Positions 1-5,446 of a stretch of DNA of 6,115 bases are shown here, one piece after another (position 1 is the stretch's first letter; the number at the start of each line of letters is the position of its first letter). The notes beneath the pieces are model-generated. The model saw only the letters and a program-made list of their open reading frames with translations. It had not been told where the DNA came from and did not search any database. Source of the stretch: Alphaproteobacteria bacterium (GTDB lineage Bacteria > Pseudomonadota > Alphaproteobacteria > Rhodobacterales > Rhodobacteraceae); the NCBI GenBank assembly GCA_024277955.1, contig JAJRUE010000131.1:1-6115 (forward strand), given 5' to 3'. A program made the translations under genes and the position numbers.

Positions 1-5
1 GTGCC

Positions 6-24
6 AAAAGGGGAAAATACCCCT
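6..24 (-). terminator. Possible weak intrinsic terminator for the Hpt gene
   Basis: Read on the minus strand, the downstream flank of the Hpt gene contains a 5-base-pair stem AGGGG/CCCCT (plus-strand 20-24 and 9-13) around a six-base TATTTT loop, running directly into TTTT. This is the shape of a short rho-independent terminator. It lies about 70 bases after the stop codon and the stem is short, so this is a weak call. A second small hairpin, GGCGG/CCGCC (69-73 with 81-85), sits closer to the stop but has no T tract. Confidence 0.35.
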
Positions 25-95
25 GGTCGGCGCACCCCAGGCAGCCGCGATTTTGCGCCCTCAACACAGGCGGCACAGAACCGCCGGGCTTGCCC

Positions 96-431
96 CTAAG
101 CCGCGTAATTGCGTTCGGCGCTGCCGGCCAGGAATTCGGCCATCGACAATTCGTAGGTGCTGACCACAGCCTGCAGGTCGAAATCCGCGGGGTTGTTTTC
201 GCGGGCGAATTTTTCACCCTCGCTGCAAATGTCGCCAAAGGCCCGGAACCCGAGGTTCAGCGCGCTGCCCTTCAGGAAATGCAGGTCGGCTTCGTAGGTG
301 GACGGGTCCGGGTTGGCCCGCAGCCGTTCGATCACCTCTTCCACCTCTTCCAGGAACAGGTCGACCACCTCAAGGAAATCTTCCGACCCGACCTCGTCGC
401 GAAGTTCGTTTACGCGTTGCCAGTTTATCAT
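96..431 (-). CDS. Histidine phosphotransfer (Hpt) domain protein
   Basis: A 111-residue, single-domain protein that should pass phosphate between a hybrid histidine kinase and the aspartate of a response regulator in the cytoplasm. The Hpt signature is clear: residues 51-61 read HFLKGSALNLG, with His51 as the expected phosphate-accepting histidine followed by the family's LKGSxxxxG turn. The rest is helical and acidic (DLFLEEVEEVIERL at 24-37), as expected for the four-helix bundle, and the length matches stand-alone Hpt proteins. The ATG at 431 is preceded by TAAGG about nine bases upstream; the stop is TAG. It is transcribed divergently from a response regulator with a PP2C phosphatase output (601-1872), which makes that protein the most likely partner; this is inferred from position only. 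There is no catalytic kinase domain here, so the upstream kinase must be elsewhere. Confidence 0.88.
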   Translation of the reverse strand: MINWQRVNELRDEVGSEDFLEVVDLFLEEVEEVIERLRANPDPSTYEADLHFLKGSALNLGFRAFGDICSEGEKFARENNPADFDLQAVVSTYELSMAEFLAGSAERNYAA

Positions 432-527
432 TGCGCAGCCTTACCAAAGTCATTGCGCCCCCACATGGCCACCCTAGCCCCAAGCCCTTAACGGGCGGTG
501 TCGCGAACCGGAAAAATGGTTTCAAGT

Positions 528-543
528 TTAAGCTTAACCGGTT
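528..543. promoter_or_regulatory. Overlapping palindromes in the divergent Hpt / REC-PP2C promoter region
   Basis: The 169 bases between the two divergent start codons (432-600) should hold promoters for both genes. I could not assign a convincing -35/-10 pair on either strand. The notable structure is a perfect 10-base palindrome TTAAGCTTAA (528-537) overlapping a perfect 8-base palindrome AACCGGTT (536-543) in an AT-richer stretch. Such a site could bind a dimeric regulator shared by the two genes. The TTAA/TTAAC elements recall CtrA half-sites, but their spacing (2 bases between, not 7) does not fit the full CtrA motif. Confidence 0.3.
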
Positions 544-587
544 GTGAACCTATCGGCGCGAAAAAGGCGTAATTTGGTTTGGGAATT

Positions 588-592
588 GGAGG
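588..592 (+). promoter_or_regulatory. Strong Shine-Dalgarno sequence that sets the REC-PP2C start
   Basis: GGAGG lies eight bases before the GTG at 601. The longer reading from the GTG at 544 has no recognisable ribosome binding site, and its extra 19 residues (many Arg/Lys, before the REC domain) are not needed for the fold. This site therefore decides in favour of 601. Confidence 0.7.
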
Positions 593-600
593 CGAAACGC

Positions 601-1872
601 GTGCTGGCGAAGGGCAAGATATCAGAGGCATCCTCTGATCTGTCGCTGCCGGGCGTCGAACGCATACTCGTGGTTGACGACAGCCGGTCGCAAAGGCGGA
701 TCCTGACCGCCTATCTGACCCGTTGGGGCTACGACGTGATCGAGGCTGATTCGGGCGCTGCGGCCCTGGCGATCTGCCAGGAAACCGATATCGACATGGT
801 GCTCAGCGACTGGATGATGCCGGGCATGAACGGGTTGGAATTCTGCCGGGCTTACCGCGACCTGGCCAACCGCAGCTACGGCTATTTCATCCTGCTGACC
901 TCGAAATCGGAAAAGGGCGAGGTCGCGCACGGGCTGGATATCGGGGCCGACGATTTCCTGACCAAACCGGTGGCGGCGCTGGAACTGCGCGCCCGCATCC
1001 GGGCCGGCGAACGCATCCTGAAAATGGAACGCGAACTGATCGAAAAGAATCGCCTGGTCAGCGAAACCCTGGAAGAAATCAGCGCGCTCTATGATTCGCT
1101 CGACCGCGACCTGATCGAAGCGCGCGCCTTGCAGCAGTCGCTGGTGCGCGAAAAGCAACGCGACTACGGTGCGGCGCGGGTGTCGCTGCTGCTGCGTCCC
1201 AGCGGCCATGTGGGCGGCGACCTGGTCGGGTTTTTCGACATATCCGACAGCCGGTTCGGCCTGTTTTCGATCGATGTTTCCGGGCACGGGGTGGCCTCGG
1301 CGCTGATGACGGCGCGGCTGGCGGCCTACCTGTCGGGCGGTTCCGCCGACCAGAACCTGGCCCTGACCCGCACTCCGGGCGGCGAAATCGTGCCGCGCCC
1401 GCCCGAAGAGGTGGCGCAAAGGATCAACCAGCTGATCATGGAGGAAATGGAGACCGAGCTCTATTTCACCATGATGCTCGGCTATTTCGACAGCGACACC
1501 GGCATCGCCCATCTGGTGCAGTGCGGCCACCCGCACGCCACCGTTCAGCGCGCCGACGGCAGCGTCAGTTCGCACGGGCCCGGCGGCCTGCCGATCGGGC
1601 TGATCGAGGGTGCCGACTGGACCGGGTTCGAAGTTGCACTGAACCCGGGCGACCGATTGCTGGTGGCCTCGGACGGGATCACCGAATGCCCCGACGCTGA
1701 GGGCACGATGCTGGACGAACAGGGGCTGGAAAAGATCATGCGCCGCAACGCCCGGCTGCGCGGCAATGCGTTTTTTGAAACCCTGCTTTGGGATCTCAGC
1801 AGTTACGCATCCGACCGGGATTTCCCCGATGACATCTCGGCCGTGCTGCTGGAATATGGCGAAATGGTTTGA
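601..1872 (+). CDS. Response regulator with PP2C/SpoIIE-type serine phosphatase output
   Basis: A 423-residue cytoplasmic regulator (numbering from GTG 601). Residues about 20-135 form a REC domain: ILVVDD with acidic Asp26/Asp27, phospho-acceptor Asp70 in VLSDWMMP, switch Thr100 in ILLTS, and Lys122 in LTKP. Residues about 136-188 are charged and helical, probably a coiled-coil signalling linker. Residues about 190-423 form a PP2C-type (SpoIIE/RsbU-like) phosphatase with its metal-binding acids in place: Asp207 in GGDLVGFF, Asp225 in DVSGHG, Asp358 in ASDGITE and Asp410/Asp411 in FPDDIS. It should dephosphorylate a Ser/Thr-phosphoprotein, typically a STAS anti-anti-sigma factor, when the REC domain is phosphorylated. 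The divergent Hpt protein is a likely phosphodonor. The architecture resembles RbaY of the Rhodobacter capsulatus Rba partner-switching system; orthology is unproven and no STAS or anti-sigma kinase gene is nearby. An alternative GTG start at 544 would add 19 residues. Confidence 0.9.
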   Translation: MLAKGKISEASSDLSLPGVERILVVDDSRSQRRILTAYLTRWGYDVIEADSGAAALAICQETDIDMVLSDWMMPGMNGLEFCRAYRDLANRSYGYFILLTSKSEKGEVAHGLDIGADDFLTKPVAALELRARIRAGERILKMERELIEKNRLVSETLEEISALYDSLDRDLIEARALQQSLVREKQRDYGAARVSLLLRPSGHVGGDLVGFFDISDSRFGLFSIDVSGHGVASALMTARLAAYLSGGSADQNLALTRTPGGEIVPRPPEEVAQRINQLIMEEMETELYFTMMLGYFDSDTGIAHLVQCGHPHATVQRADGSVSSHGPGGLPIGLIEGADWTGFEVALNPGDRLLVASDGITECPDAEGTMLDEQGLEKIMRRNARLRGNAFFETLLWDLSSYASDRDFPDDISAVLLEYGEMV

Positions 1873-1884
1873 GCCGCGCGGCGG

Positions 1885-1931
1885 TGCAAGGTTTTTGCAA
1901 AAACCTTGCAAGGCGCTTGCAAGCGCCTTGC
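1885..1931 (-). terminator. Tandem perfect palindromes between convergent genes, probable terminator
   Basis: Two perfect palindromes share three bases: 1885-1910 (26 bases, AT-rich core TTTTTGCAAAAA) and 1908-1931 (24 bases, GC-rich core). A third, CCTTGCAAGG (1904-1913), spans their junction, so the arm GCAAGG/CCTTGC occurs four times. On the minus strand the GC-rich hairpin (about 9 paired bases with a TTGCAA loop) is followed by AAGGTTTTT, a reasonable intrinsic terminator for the Nudix gene, whose stop is ten bases away. On the plus strand the block follows the phosphatase stop by 12 bases but no T tract comes after the hairpins, so termination in that direction is less certain. Confidence 0.6.
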
Positions 1932-1940
1932 CCCCCGGCC

Positions 1941-2375
1941 CTACCCGATGATCCCGGCAACGAAGTCGCGCGCGCCCGCATCCGCCAGCATCGCCGGTGC
2001 CAGGGCCGGGGTCGTCCAGACGGCGCTGTGGCCTTGCTCGACCGGCGGACCATGGCGCAGCACCGGCCGCGCCAGAAACACATGGCACAGCTTTTCCGCC
2101 CACAGGTCGTATTCCGGCATGTAGGTAAAGCGCCGGTAGGCCCCCAGCCGACGCGGCGGCGACATCCGCCACCCGGTTTCCTCGAGCACCTCGCGGTGCA
2201 GCGCCCCGATCATCGCTTCGCCCGGATCGATGCCGCCGCCGGGCAGCTGGAACTCGGGCTCGGGTTCGCTCTGGTGGGTCAGCAGCAAATCGCGTCCGCG
2301 CAGCAGGATCACATAGGCCCCCGGTCGCAGCTGATAGCGCCGCCCCGGCGCGGGTTTTCCGTAAACGCGTATCAT
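1941..2375 (-). CDS. Nudix hydrolase, substrate unknown
   Basis: A 144-residue Nudix-fold hydrolase that should cleave a nucleoside diphosphate linked to another moiety, using divalent metal. The Nudix box is textbook, G-x5-E-x7-REVLEETGW, from Gly47 to Trp69, with Glu53, Arg61, Glu62, Glu65 and Glu66 as the expected catalytic/metal residues. The preceding strand (FQLPGGGIDPGE) and the length fit small single-domain Nudix enzymes. I see no family-specific motif that names the substrate. The start chosen is ATG 2375, with AAAGGG seven bases upstream on the minus strand; an in-frame ATG at 2441 would add 22 residues unlike the family's N-terminus and run into the hslO leader. It converges on the REC-PP2C gene and diverges from hslO, so it is probably a single-gene transcript. 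It is not closely similar to the second Nudix enzyme at 3402-4016. Confidence 0.88.
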   Translation of the reverse strand: MIRVYGKPAPGRRYQLRPGAYVILLRGRDLLLTHQSEPEPEFQLPGGGIDPGEAMIGALHREVLEETGWRMSPPRRLGAYRRFTYMPEYDLWAEKLCHVFLARPVLRHGPPVEQGHSAVWTTPALAPAMLADAGARDFVAGIIG

Positions 2376-2409
2376 CGGCCAGCCCTTTCGCCCCGGTTGC
2401 CCCCTTGCC

Positions 2410-2430
2410 TGCCAAGCGATATGCCAAGCG
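2410..2430 (+). repeat. 9-base direct repeat with 12-base period upstream of hslO
   Basis: TGCCAAGCG occurs at 2410-2418 and again at 2422-2430, separated by ATA, inside the 77-base region between the divergent Nudix and hslO start codons. The spacing is close to one helical turn, so it could be a tandem operator, or it could be chance. No clear -35/-10 promoter was found around it. Confidence 0.35.
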
Positions 2431-2440
2431 GACAAACGCA

Positions 2441-2447
2441 AGGAAAG
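2441..2447 (+). promoter_or_regulatory. hslO: Ribosome binding site that sets the hslO start
   Basis: AGGAAAG ends five bases before the ATG at 2453. The frame remains open upstream to a TTG at 2405, but those extra 16 residues have no ribosome binding site of their own and would cover the direct repeat, so 2453 is preferred. Confidence 0.7.
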
Positions 2448-2452
2448 CCCAA

Positions 2453-3415
2453 ATGTCGCTTGGAAAACAGATCGCCTGGGCCGATACCGTCCTGCCGTTC
2501 CAGCTGGACCGCAGCGACGTGCGCGGCCGGGTTGCCCGCCTCGACGGGGTGCTGGACACGATCCTGGCCCAGCACGACTACCCCGCCCGCATCGAAGCCC
2601 TCGTGGCGGAAGCGGTCCTGCTCACCGCGCTGATCGGCCAGACCATCAAGCTGCGCTGGAAGCTGTCGCTGCAGATCCGCGGAGACGGCGGCGCCCGGCT
2701 TATCGCCACCGACTATTACGGCCCCACCGCCCAGGGCGCCCCGGCCCGCATCCGCGCCTGGGCCAGCTACGACGAAACCCGCTTTCGCCCCGACGCGACC
2801 CCGTTCGAACTGATCGGCAAGGGCTATTTCGCGCTGCTGCTCGACCAGGGCCATGGCACCGAACCCTACCAGGGGCTTACCGCGCTGACCGGCGGTTCGC
2901 TTGCCGCCTGCGCCCAGGCCTATTTCGCCCAGTCCGAACAGATCCCGACGCGCTTTGCCCTCGCCTTTGGGCAGACCGGCGCGCGCCCCGCCACCGGCCC
3001 CTGGCGCGCCGGCGGGGTGATGCTGCAGCACATGCCGCCCGCGTCGCCCGCCGCCGGGCTGACCGCCAGCGCCAACTCGCCCGATGAAAACTGGTCGCGG
3101 GTCAACATGCTGCTCGACACTGTCGAAGCCGGTGAACTCACCGGCCCCGAGGTGCAGCCGACCGAACTTCTGGTGCGCCTGTTCCACGAAGAACAGGTGC
3201 GCGTCTTCGACCCCCAGCCGGTCACCTTCGGTTGTTCCTGTTCGGCGAATCGCGTTCGCCAGAGTCTTTCGATATACTCGGCCAAGGACATCGCCCACAT
3301 GACGACGGACGCGGGCATTGTCACCGCCGACTGCCAGTTCTGCGGCGCGCATTACGAATTCCGGCCCGAAACGCTGGGGTTCGAGGCAAAGGAAGACCCC
3401 GGTGGAGAAAGCTGA
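2453..3415 (+). CDS. hslO: Redox-regulated chaperone Hsp33
   Basis: A 320-residue Hsp33: a cytoplasmic holdase that is inactive when reduced and zinc-bound, and that protects unfolding proteins when oxidised by peroxide or bleach together with heat. The zinc centre is intact near the C-terminus: CxC at Cys261/Cys263 (FGCSCS) and CxxC at Cys294/Cys297 (DCQFCG). The N-terminal domain carries family features such as LLTALIGQTIKLRWKLSLQIRGDGGARL (residues 56-83, described by position and not a single motif) and the GYFALLLDQG / EPYQGLTAL stretch (124-145). It is slightly longer than the 292-residue E. coli protein, through extra residues in the N-terminal and linker regions. It is the first gene of a tight plus-strand operon: the downstream CoA pyrophosphatase starts 14 bases before this stop codon. 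Divergent from a minus-strand Nudix gene 77 bases away. Confidence 0.96.
   Translation: MSLGKQIAWADTVLPFQLDRSDVRGRVARLDGVLDTILAQHDYPARIEALVAEAVLLTALIGQTIKLRWKLSLQIRGDGGARLIATDYYGPTAQGAPARIRAWASYDETRFRPDATPFELIGKGYFALLLDQGHGTEPYQGLTALTGGSLAACAQAYFAQSEQIPTRFALAFGQTGARPATGPWRAGGVMLQHMPPASPAAGLTASANSPDENWSRVNMLLDTVEAGELTGPEVQPTELLVRLFHEEQVRVFDPQPVTFGCSCSANRVRQSLSIYSAKDIAHMTTDAGIVTADCQFCGAHYEFRPETLGFEAKEDPGGES
3389..3395 (+). promoter_or_regulatory. Ribosome binding site inside hslO for the CoA pyrophosphatase
   Basis: AAGGAAG lies within the last codons of hslO, six bases before the GTG at 3402. It supports a GTG start overlapping the end of hslO, and therefore translational coupling. The same frame is open further upstream (ATG at 3318), but that would give a basic 28-residue extension lying wholly over the conserved hslO zinc-motif region. 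Confidence 0.65.
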
Positions 3416-4016
3416 CACATTCGACCAACTGCGCCGGGCGCTGGAGCAGGCCCACCCCGGCACGTCGGATTTCGACCTGAACCCGGGCGTGACCCTGCCC
3501 GAAACCCGCAAGCTGCGCCCCGCCGGAGTGCTGATCGCGATCCTCGATGCTCAAGCCGGCGCGCGCGTCATCCTCACCAAGCGGTCCTCGGCGCTCAAGC
3601 ACCACCCCGGCCAGATCGCCTTTCCCGGCGGCAAGGTGGATGCGGGCGACAGCGGTCCGGTGCAGGCGGCGCTGCGCGAGGCGGATGAAGAAATCGGCCT
3701 GCACCGCGACAATGTCGAAGTGCTCGGCACCCTGCCCACCCACGAAACCGTCACCGGATTTTGCGTGACCCCGGTGGTCGCCCGGGTGCGCGCCGCCTTC
3801 GATGCCACCCCCGAACCCGGCGAGGTGGCCGAAGTCTTTGCCGTCCCCCTGGCCCATGTCACCGACCCGGCGAAATTCCGCATCCAGTCGCGTCTTTGGC
3901 GGGGCGAAAAGCGGCACTATTTCACGGTTCCCTACGGCCCCTACTACATCTGGGGCGCCACCGCCCGCATCCTGCGCGGGCTGGCCGAACGCCTGGCCAG
4001 CCAGAGAACGCCATGA
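3402..4016 (+). CDS. nudL: Nudix CoA pyrophosphatase (NudL-like)
   Basis: A 204-residue Nudix hydrolase of the CoA pyrophosphatase type, expected to split CoA or oxidised CoA into 3',5'-ADP and 4'-phosphopantetheine. Two signatures mark the subfamily: the CoA motif LTKRSSALKHHPGQIAFPGG (about residues 54-73), where the RSxxLxxHxGQxxFPGG pattern is the former UPF0035 signature, and the Nudix core ALREADEEIGL (about 87-97) with Arg/Glu/Glu/Glu in place. Spacing between the glycine loop and the READEEIG core is one residue longer than in the general Nudix box, as in E. coli NudL. Further family blocks are the TVTGFCVTPVVA stretch and the C-terminal YYIWGATARIL. The GTG start overlaps hslO by 14 bases; the stop TGA overlaps the cca start as ATGA. 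Assignment to CoA comes from family motifs; the substrate is not shown by context. Confidence 0.92.
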   Translation: MEKADTFDQLRRALEQAHPGTSDFDLNPGVTLPETRKLRPAGVLIAILDAQAGARVILTKRSSALKHHPGQIAFPGGKVDAGDSGPVQAALREADEEIGLHRDNVEVLGTLPTHETVTGFCVTPVVARVRAAFDATPEPGEVAEVFAVPLAHVTDPAKFRIQSRLWRGEKRHYFTVPYGPYYIWGATARILRGLAERLASQRTP

Positions 4017-5176
4017 CCCGGATCAACGCCGACTGGCTGACCAACCCGGCCACCCGGCAGGTGCTGGACATGCTGACCGGCGGTGGCCACAACGCCTATG
4101 CGGTGGGCGGCTGTGTGCGCAACACCCTGCTGGGGGCGCCGGTCAGCGATGTCGACATCGCCACCGATGCGCGCCCCGACCGGGTGCAGGCGCTGGCCGG
4201 CGCCGCCGGGCTCAGGGCCATTCCAACCGGCATCGACCACGGCACGATCACCGTGCTCGCCAAGGGTCAACCCTTTGAAATCACGACCTTTCGCAAGGAT
4301 ATCGCCACCGATGGCCGACGCGCCAGCGTGGCCTTTGCCGATGATGTGGAAACCGACGCGCACCGGCGCGATTTTACCATGAATGCGCTTTACGCCGATC
4401 CATCGGGCGCGGTGCTTGACCCGGTGGGCGGCTTGCCGGACCTGCGCGCCCGCCGGCTGCGGTTTATCGATGACCCTGCGGCGCGCATCCGCGAAGACTA
4501 CCTGCGCATCTTGCGGTTCTTCCGCTTTCAAGCCTGGTATGGTGACCCGTCCGAGGGGCTCGACCCGGCAGCGCTGGCCGCCATCGCCGCCAATCTCGAC
4601 GGGCTGGAACAGCTGTCGCGCGAACGTATCGGCGCCGAGATCGCAAAGCTGCTTGCCGCCCCCGATCCGGCGCCGGCCAGCGCGGCGATGCAGCAGAGCG
4701 GCGCGCTGGGGCGCATCCTGCCCGGCGCCGACAGCCGGGCGCTGGCGCCGCTGGTGCACCTGGAAACCGGCCTGACCCCCCCGGCCCGGCCCGACGCCAT
4801 CCGCCGGCTTGCCGTCCTTGGCGGCGAAGACCTGCCCAAGGCGCTGCGCCTCAGCCGCGCCGACGCCCGCCGACTGGCGCTGCTGCGCGACCTGACCGCC
4901 GCCGCCGCCACGCCCGAAGAAATCGCCTGGCGTCACGGGGCGCAGACCGCCATAGACACCGCGCTGCTGCGCGCCGCGCTGCTGGAACAGCCACTGCCCC
5001 AAGACCTGGCCCGGCGCGCCGAAACCGCCGCCGGCCAAAGCTTTCCGTTGCGCGCCGCCGACCTTGCCGACCGCTACCAGGGCCCCGCCCTGGGCCGCGC
5101 CCTGAAGGCCGCCGAACAGCGCTGGATCGATTCGGGATTTCGGCTGAGCCGCGACGCCCTGCTCGCCGATCTGTAG
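4013..5176 (+). CDS. cca: CCA-adding tRNA nucleotidyltransferase
   Basis: A 387-residue class II nucleotidyltransferase that adds or repairs the 3' CCA of tRNAs without a nucleic-acid template. Motifs in order: VGGCVRNTLLG (31-41), metal-binding Asp46 and Asp48 in SDVDIATDA, RRDFTMNAL (118-126), LDPVGGLPDLRARRLRF (135-151), and the base-selecting EDxxR (Glu161, Asp162, Arg165) in REDYLRILRF. The helical neck, body and tail follow, very rich in Ala and Arg. The length suits bacterial CCA enzymes without an added HD domain. The related poly(A) polymerases share the head domain, so that is the main alternative; size and alphaproteobacterial context favour CCA addition. ATG 4013 overlaps the preceding stop as ATGA, implying translational coupling as the last gene of the hslO operon. 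The frame is open upstream to 3761 but only as a shadow of the Nudix gene. No terminator follows clearly. Confidence 0.95.
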   Translation: MTRINADWLTNPATRQVLDMLTGGGHNAYAVGGCVRNTLLGAPVSDVDIATDARPDRVQALAGAAGLRAIPTGIDHGTITVLAKGQPFEITTFRKDIATDGRRASVAFADDVETDAHRRDFTMNALYADPSGAVLDPVGGLPDLRARRLRFIDDPAARIREDYLRILRFFRFQAWYGDPSEGLDPAALAAIAANLDGLEQLSRERIGAEIAKLLAAPDPAPASAAMQQSGALGRILPGADSRALAPLVHLETGLTPPARPDAIRRLAVLGGEDLPKALRLSRADARRLALLRDLTAAAATPEEIAWRHGAQTAIDTALLRAALLEQPLPQDLARRAETAAGQSFPLRAADLADRYQGPALGRALKAAEQRWIDSGFRLSRDALLADL

Positions 5177-5208
5177 CGCCAGGCCGCGAAAACCCCCCAA
5201 CAAAGCCA

Positions 5209-5236
5209 TTGCGCGACCCGTGCTTTGCCCTATGCT
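5209..5236 (+). promoter_or_regulatory. Candidate sigma-70-type promoter
   Basis: TTGCGC (5209-5214) and TATGCT (5231-5236) are separated by 16 bases, a fair match to the -35/-10 pattern of housekeeping promoters in GC-rich alphaproteobacteria. Transcription would start near 5243, about 20 bases before the ATG of the small open frame at 5264, and could continue into the ABC transporter gene. Confidence 0.45.
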
Positions 5237-5263
5237 GCCCCCATTCAACCAGGGCAGATTGCC

Positions 5264-5389
5264 ATGACCACCGTGACCAAGACATACCCGGAAGCGTGCC
5301 GCCCCAGCGGCCCCATTCCGGCTGCCCCAATGGGCGGACTCCGTCTTGACGCCGGCCTGGTCGATATCGGCACCCCGGCGGCCTCGTAG
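5264..5389 (+). CDS. Possible small protein or leader peptide, 41 residues
   Basis: An ATG-to-TAG open frame that begins MTTVTKTYPEACRPSG and ends DIGTPAAS. It matches no family I recognise, has no transmembrane segment or signal peptide, and is rich in Pro, Gly and Ala. In favour: AGGG nine bases before the ATG, a plausible promoter just upstream, and mostly G/C third codon positions. Against: in DNA this rich in GC, short open frames of this kind arise by chance. It sits 57 bases before the ABC transporter start, so it could be an independent small gene, a leader, or nothing. The DNA inside it can fold, with CCGCCC (5299-5304) facing GGGCGG (5332-5337) and CCCATT (5312-5317) facing AATGGG (5329-5334); the last two pairings compete. 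Confidence 0.3.
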   Translation: MTTVTKTYPEACRPSGPIPAAPMGGLRLDAGLVDIGTPAAS

Positions 5390-5446
5390 CCCGCCCCGCA
5401 GACCCTAACCCCTTACTTTACATCGTTATTTTCAAAGGTGAACGGC
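5390..5446. other. AT-richer leader before the ABC transporter gene
   Basis: Together with 5177-5263 and the doubtful small frame, this makes a 270-base stretch without a recognised gene. The segment 5411-5436 is clearly richer in A and T than its surroundings, and ends in AAAGGTG (5434-5440), a good ribosome binding site six bases before ATG 5447. Hexamers such as TTTACA are present but no -35/-10 pair with normal spacing could be assigned. Confidence 0.4.

Noticed and set aside
90..491. Plus-strand open frame of 133 codons over the Hpt gene
   Set aside because: The Hpt motif HFLKGSALNLG lies on the minus strand; the plus-strand translation has no recognisable features and no ribosome binding site.
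528..538. Full CtrA binding site (TTAA-N7-TTAAC)
   Set aside because: The two elements are separated by two bases rather than seven, so only half-site resemblance remains.
1885..1931. CRISPR or insertion-sequence end
   Set aside because: There are only two different palindromes, with no spacers, no target duplication and no transposase nearby.
622..2559. Long minus-strand open frame (645 codons) across the REC-PP2C and Nudix genes
   Set aside because: Its product is low-complexity Arg/Gly/Ala/Gln sequence with no domain, typical of antisense frames in GC-rich coding DNA; both real genes have clear motifs in other frames.
2372..3511. Minus-strand open frame of 379 codons opposite hslO
   Set aside because: Antisense shadow of hslO, whose zinc motifs and ribosome binding site establish the plus strand as coding.
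3761..4012. Upstream extension of the cca frame
   Set aside because: It overlaps the conserved C-terminal half of the CoA pyrophosphatase and gives Arg/Pro-rich nonsense before the true MTRINADWL start at the ATGA overlap.
3944..5248. Minus-strand open frame of 434 codons opposite cca
   Set aside because: Glycine/glutamine-rich shadow without a domain; cca is unmistakable on the other strand.
5177..5263. Intrinsic terminator directly after cca
   Set aside because: No GC-rich hairpin followed by a T tract was found; the region instead holds a promoter-like pair.
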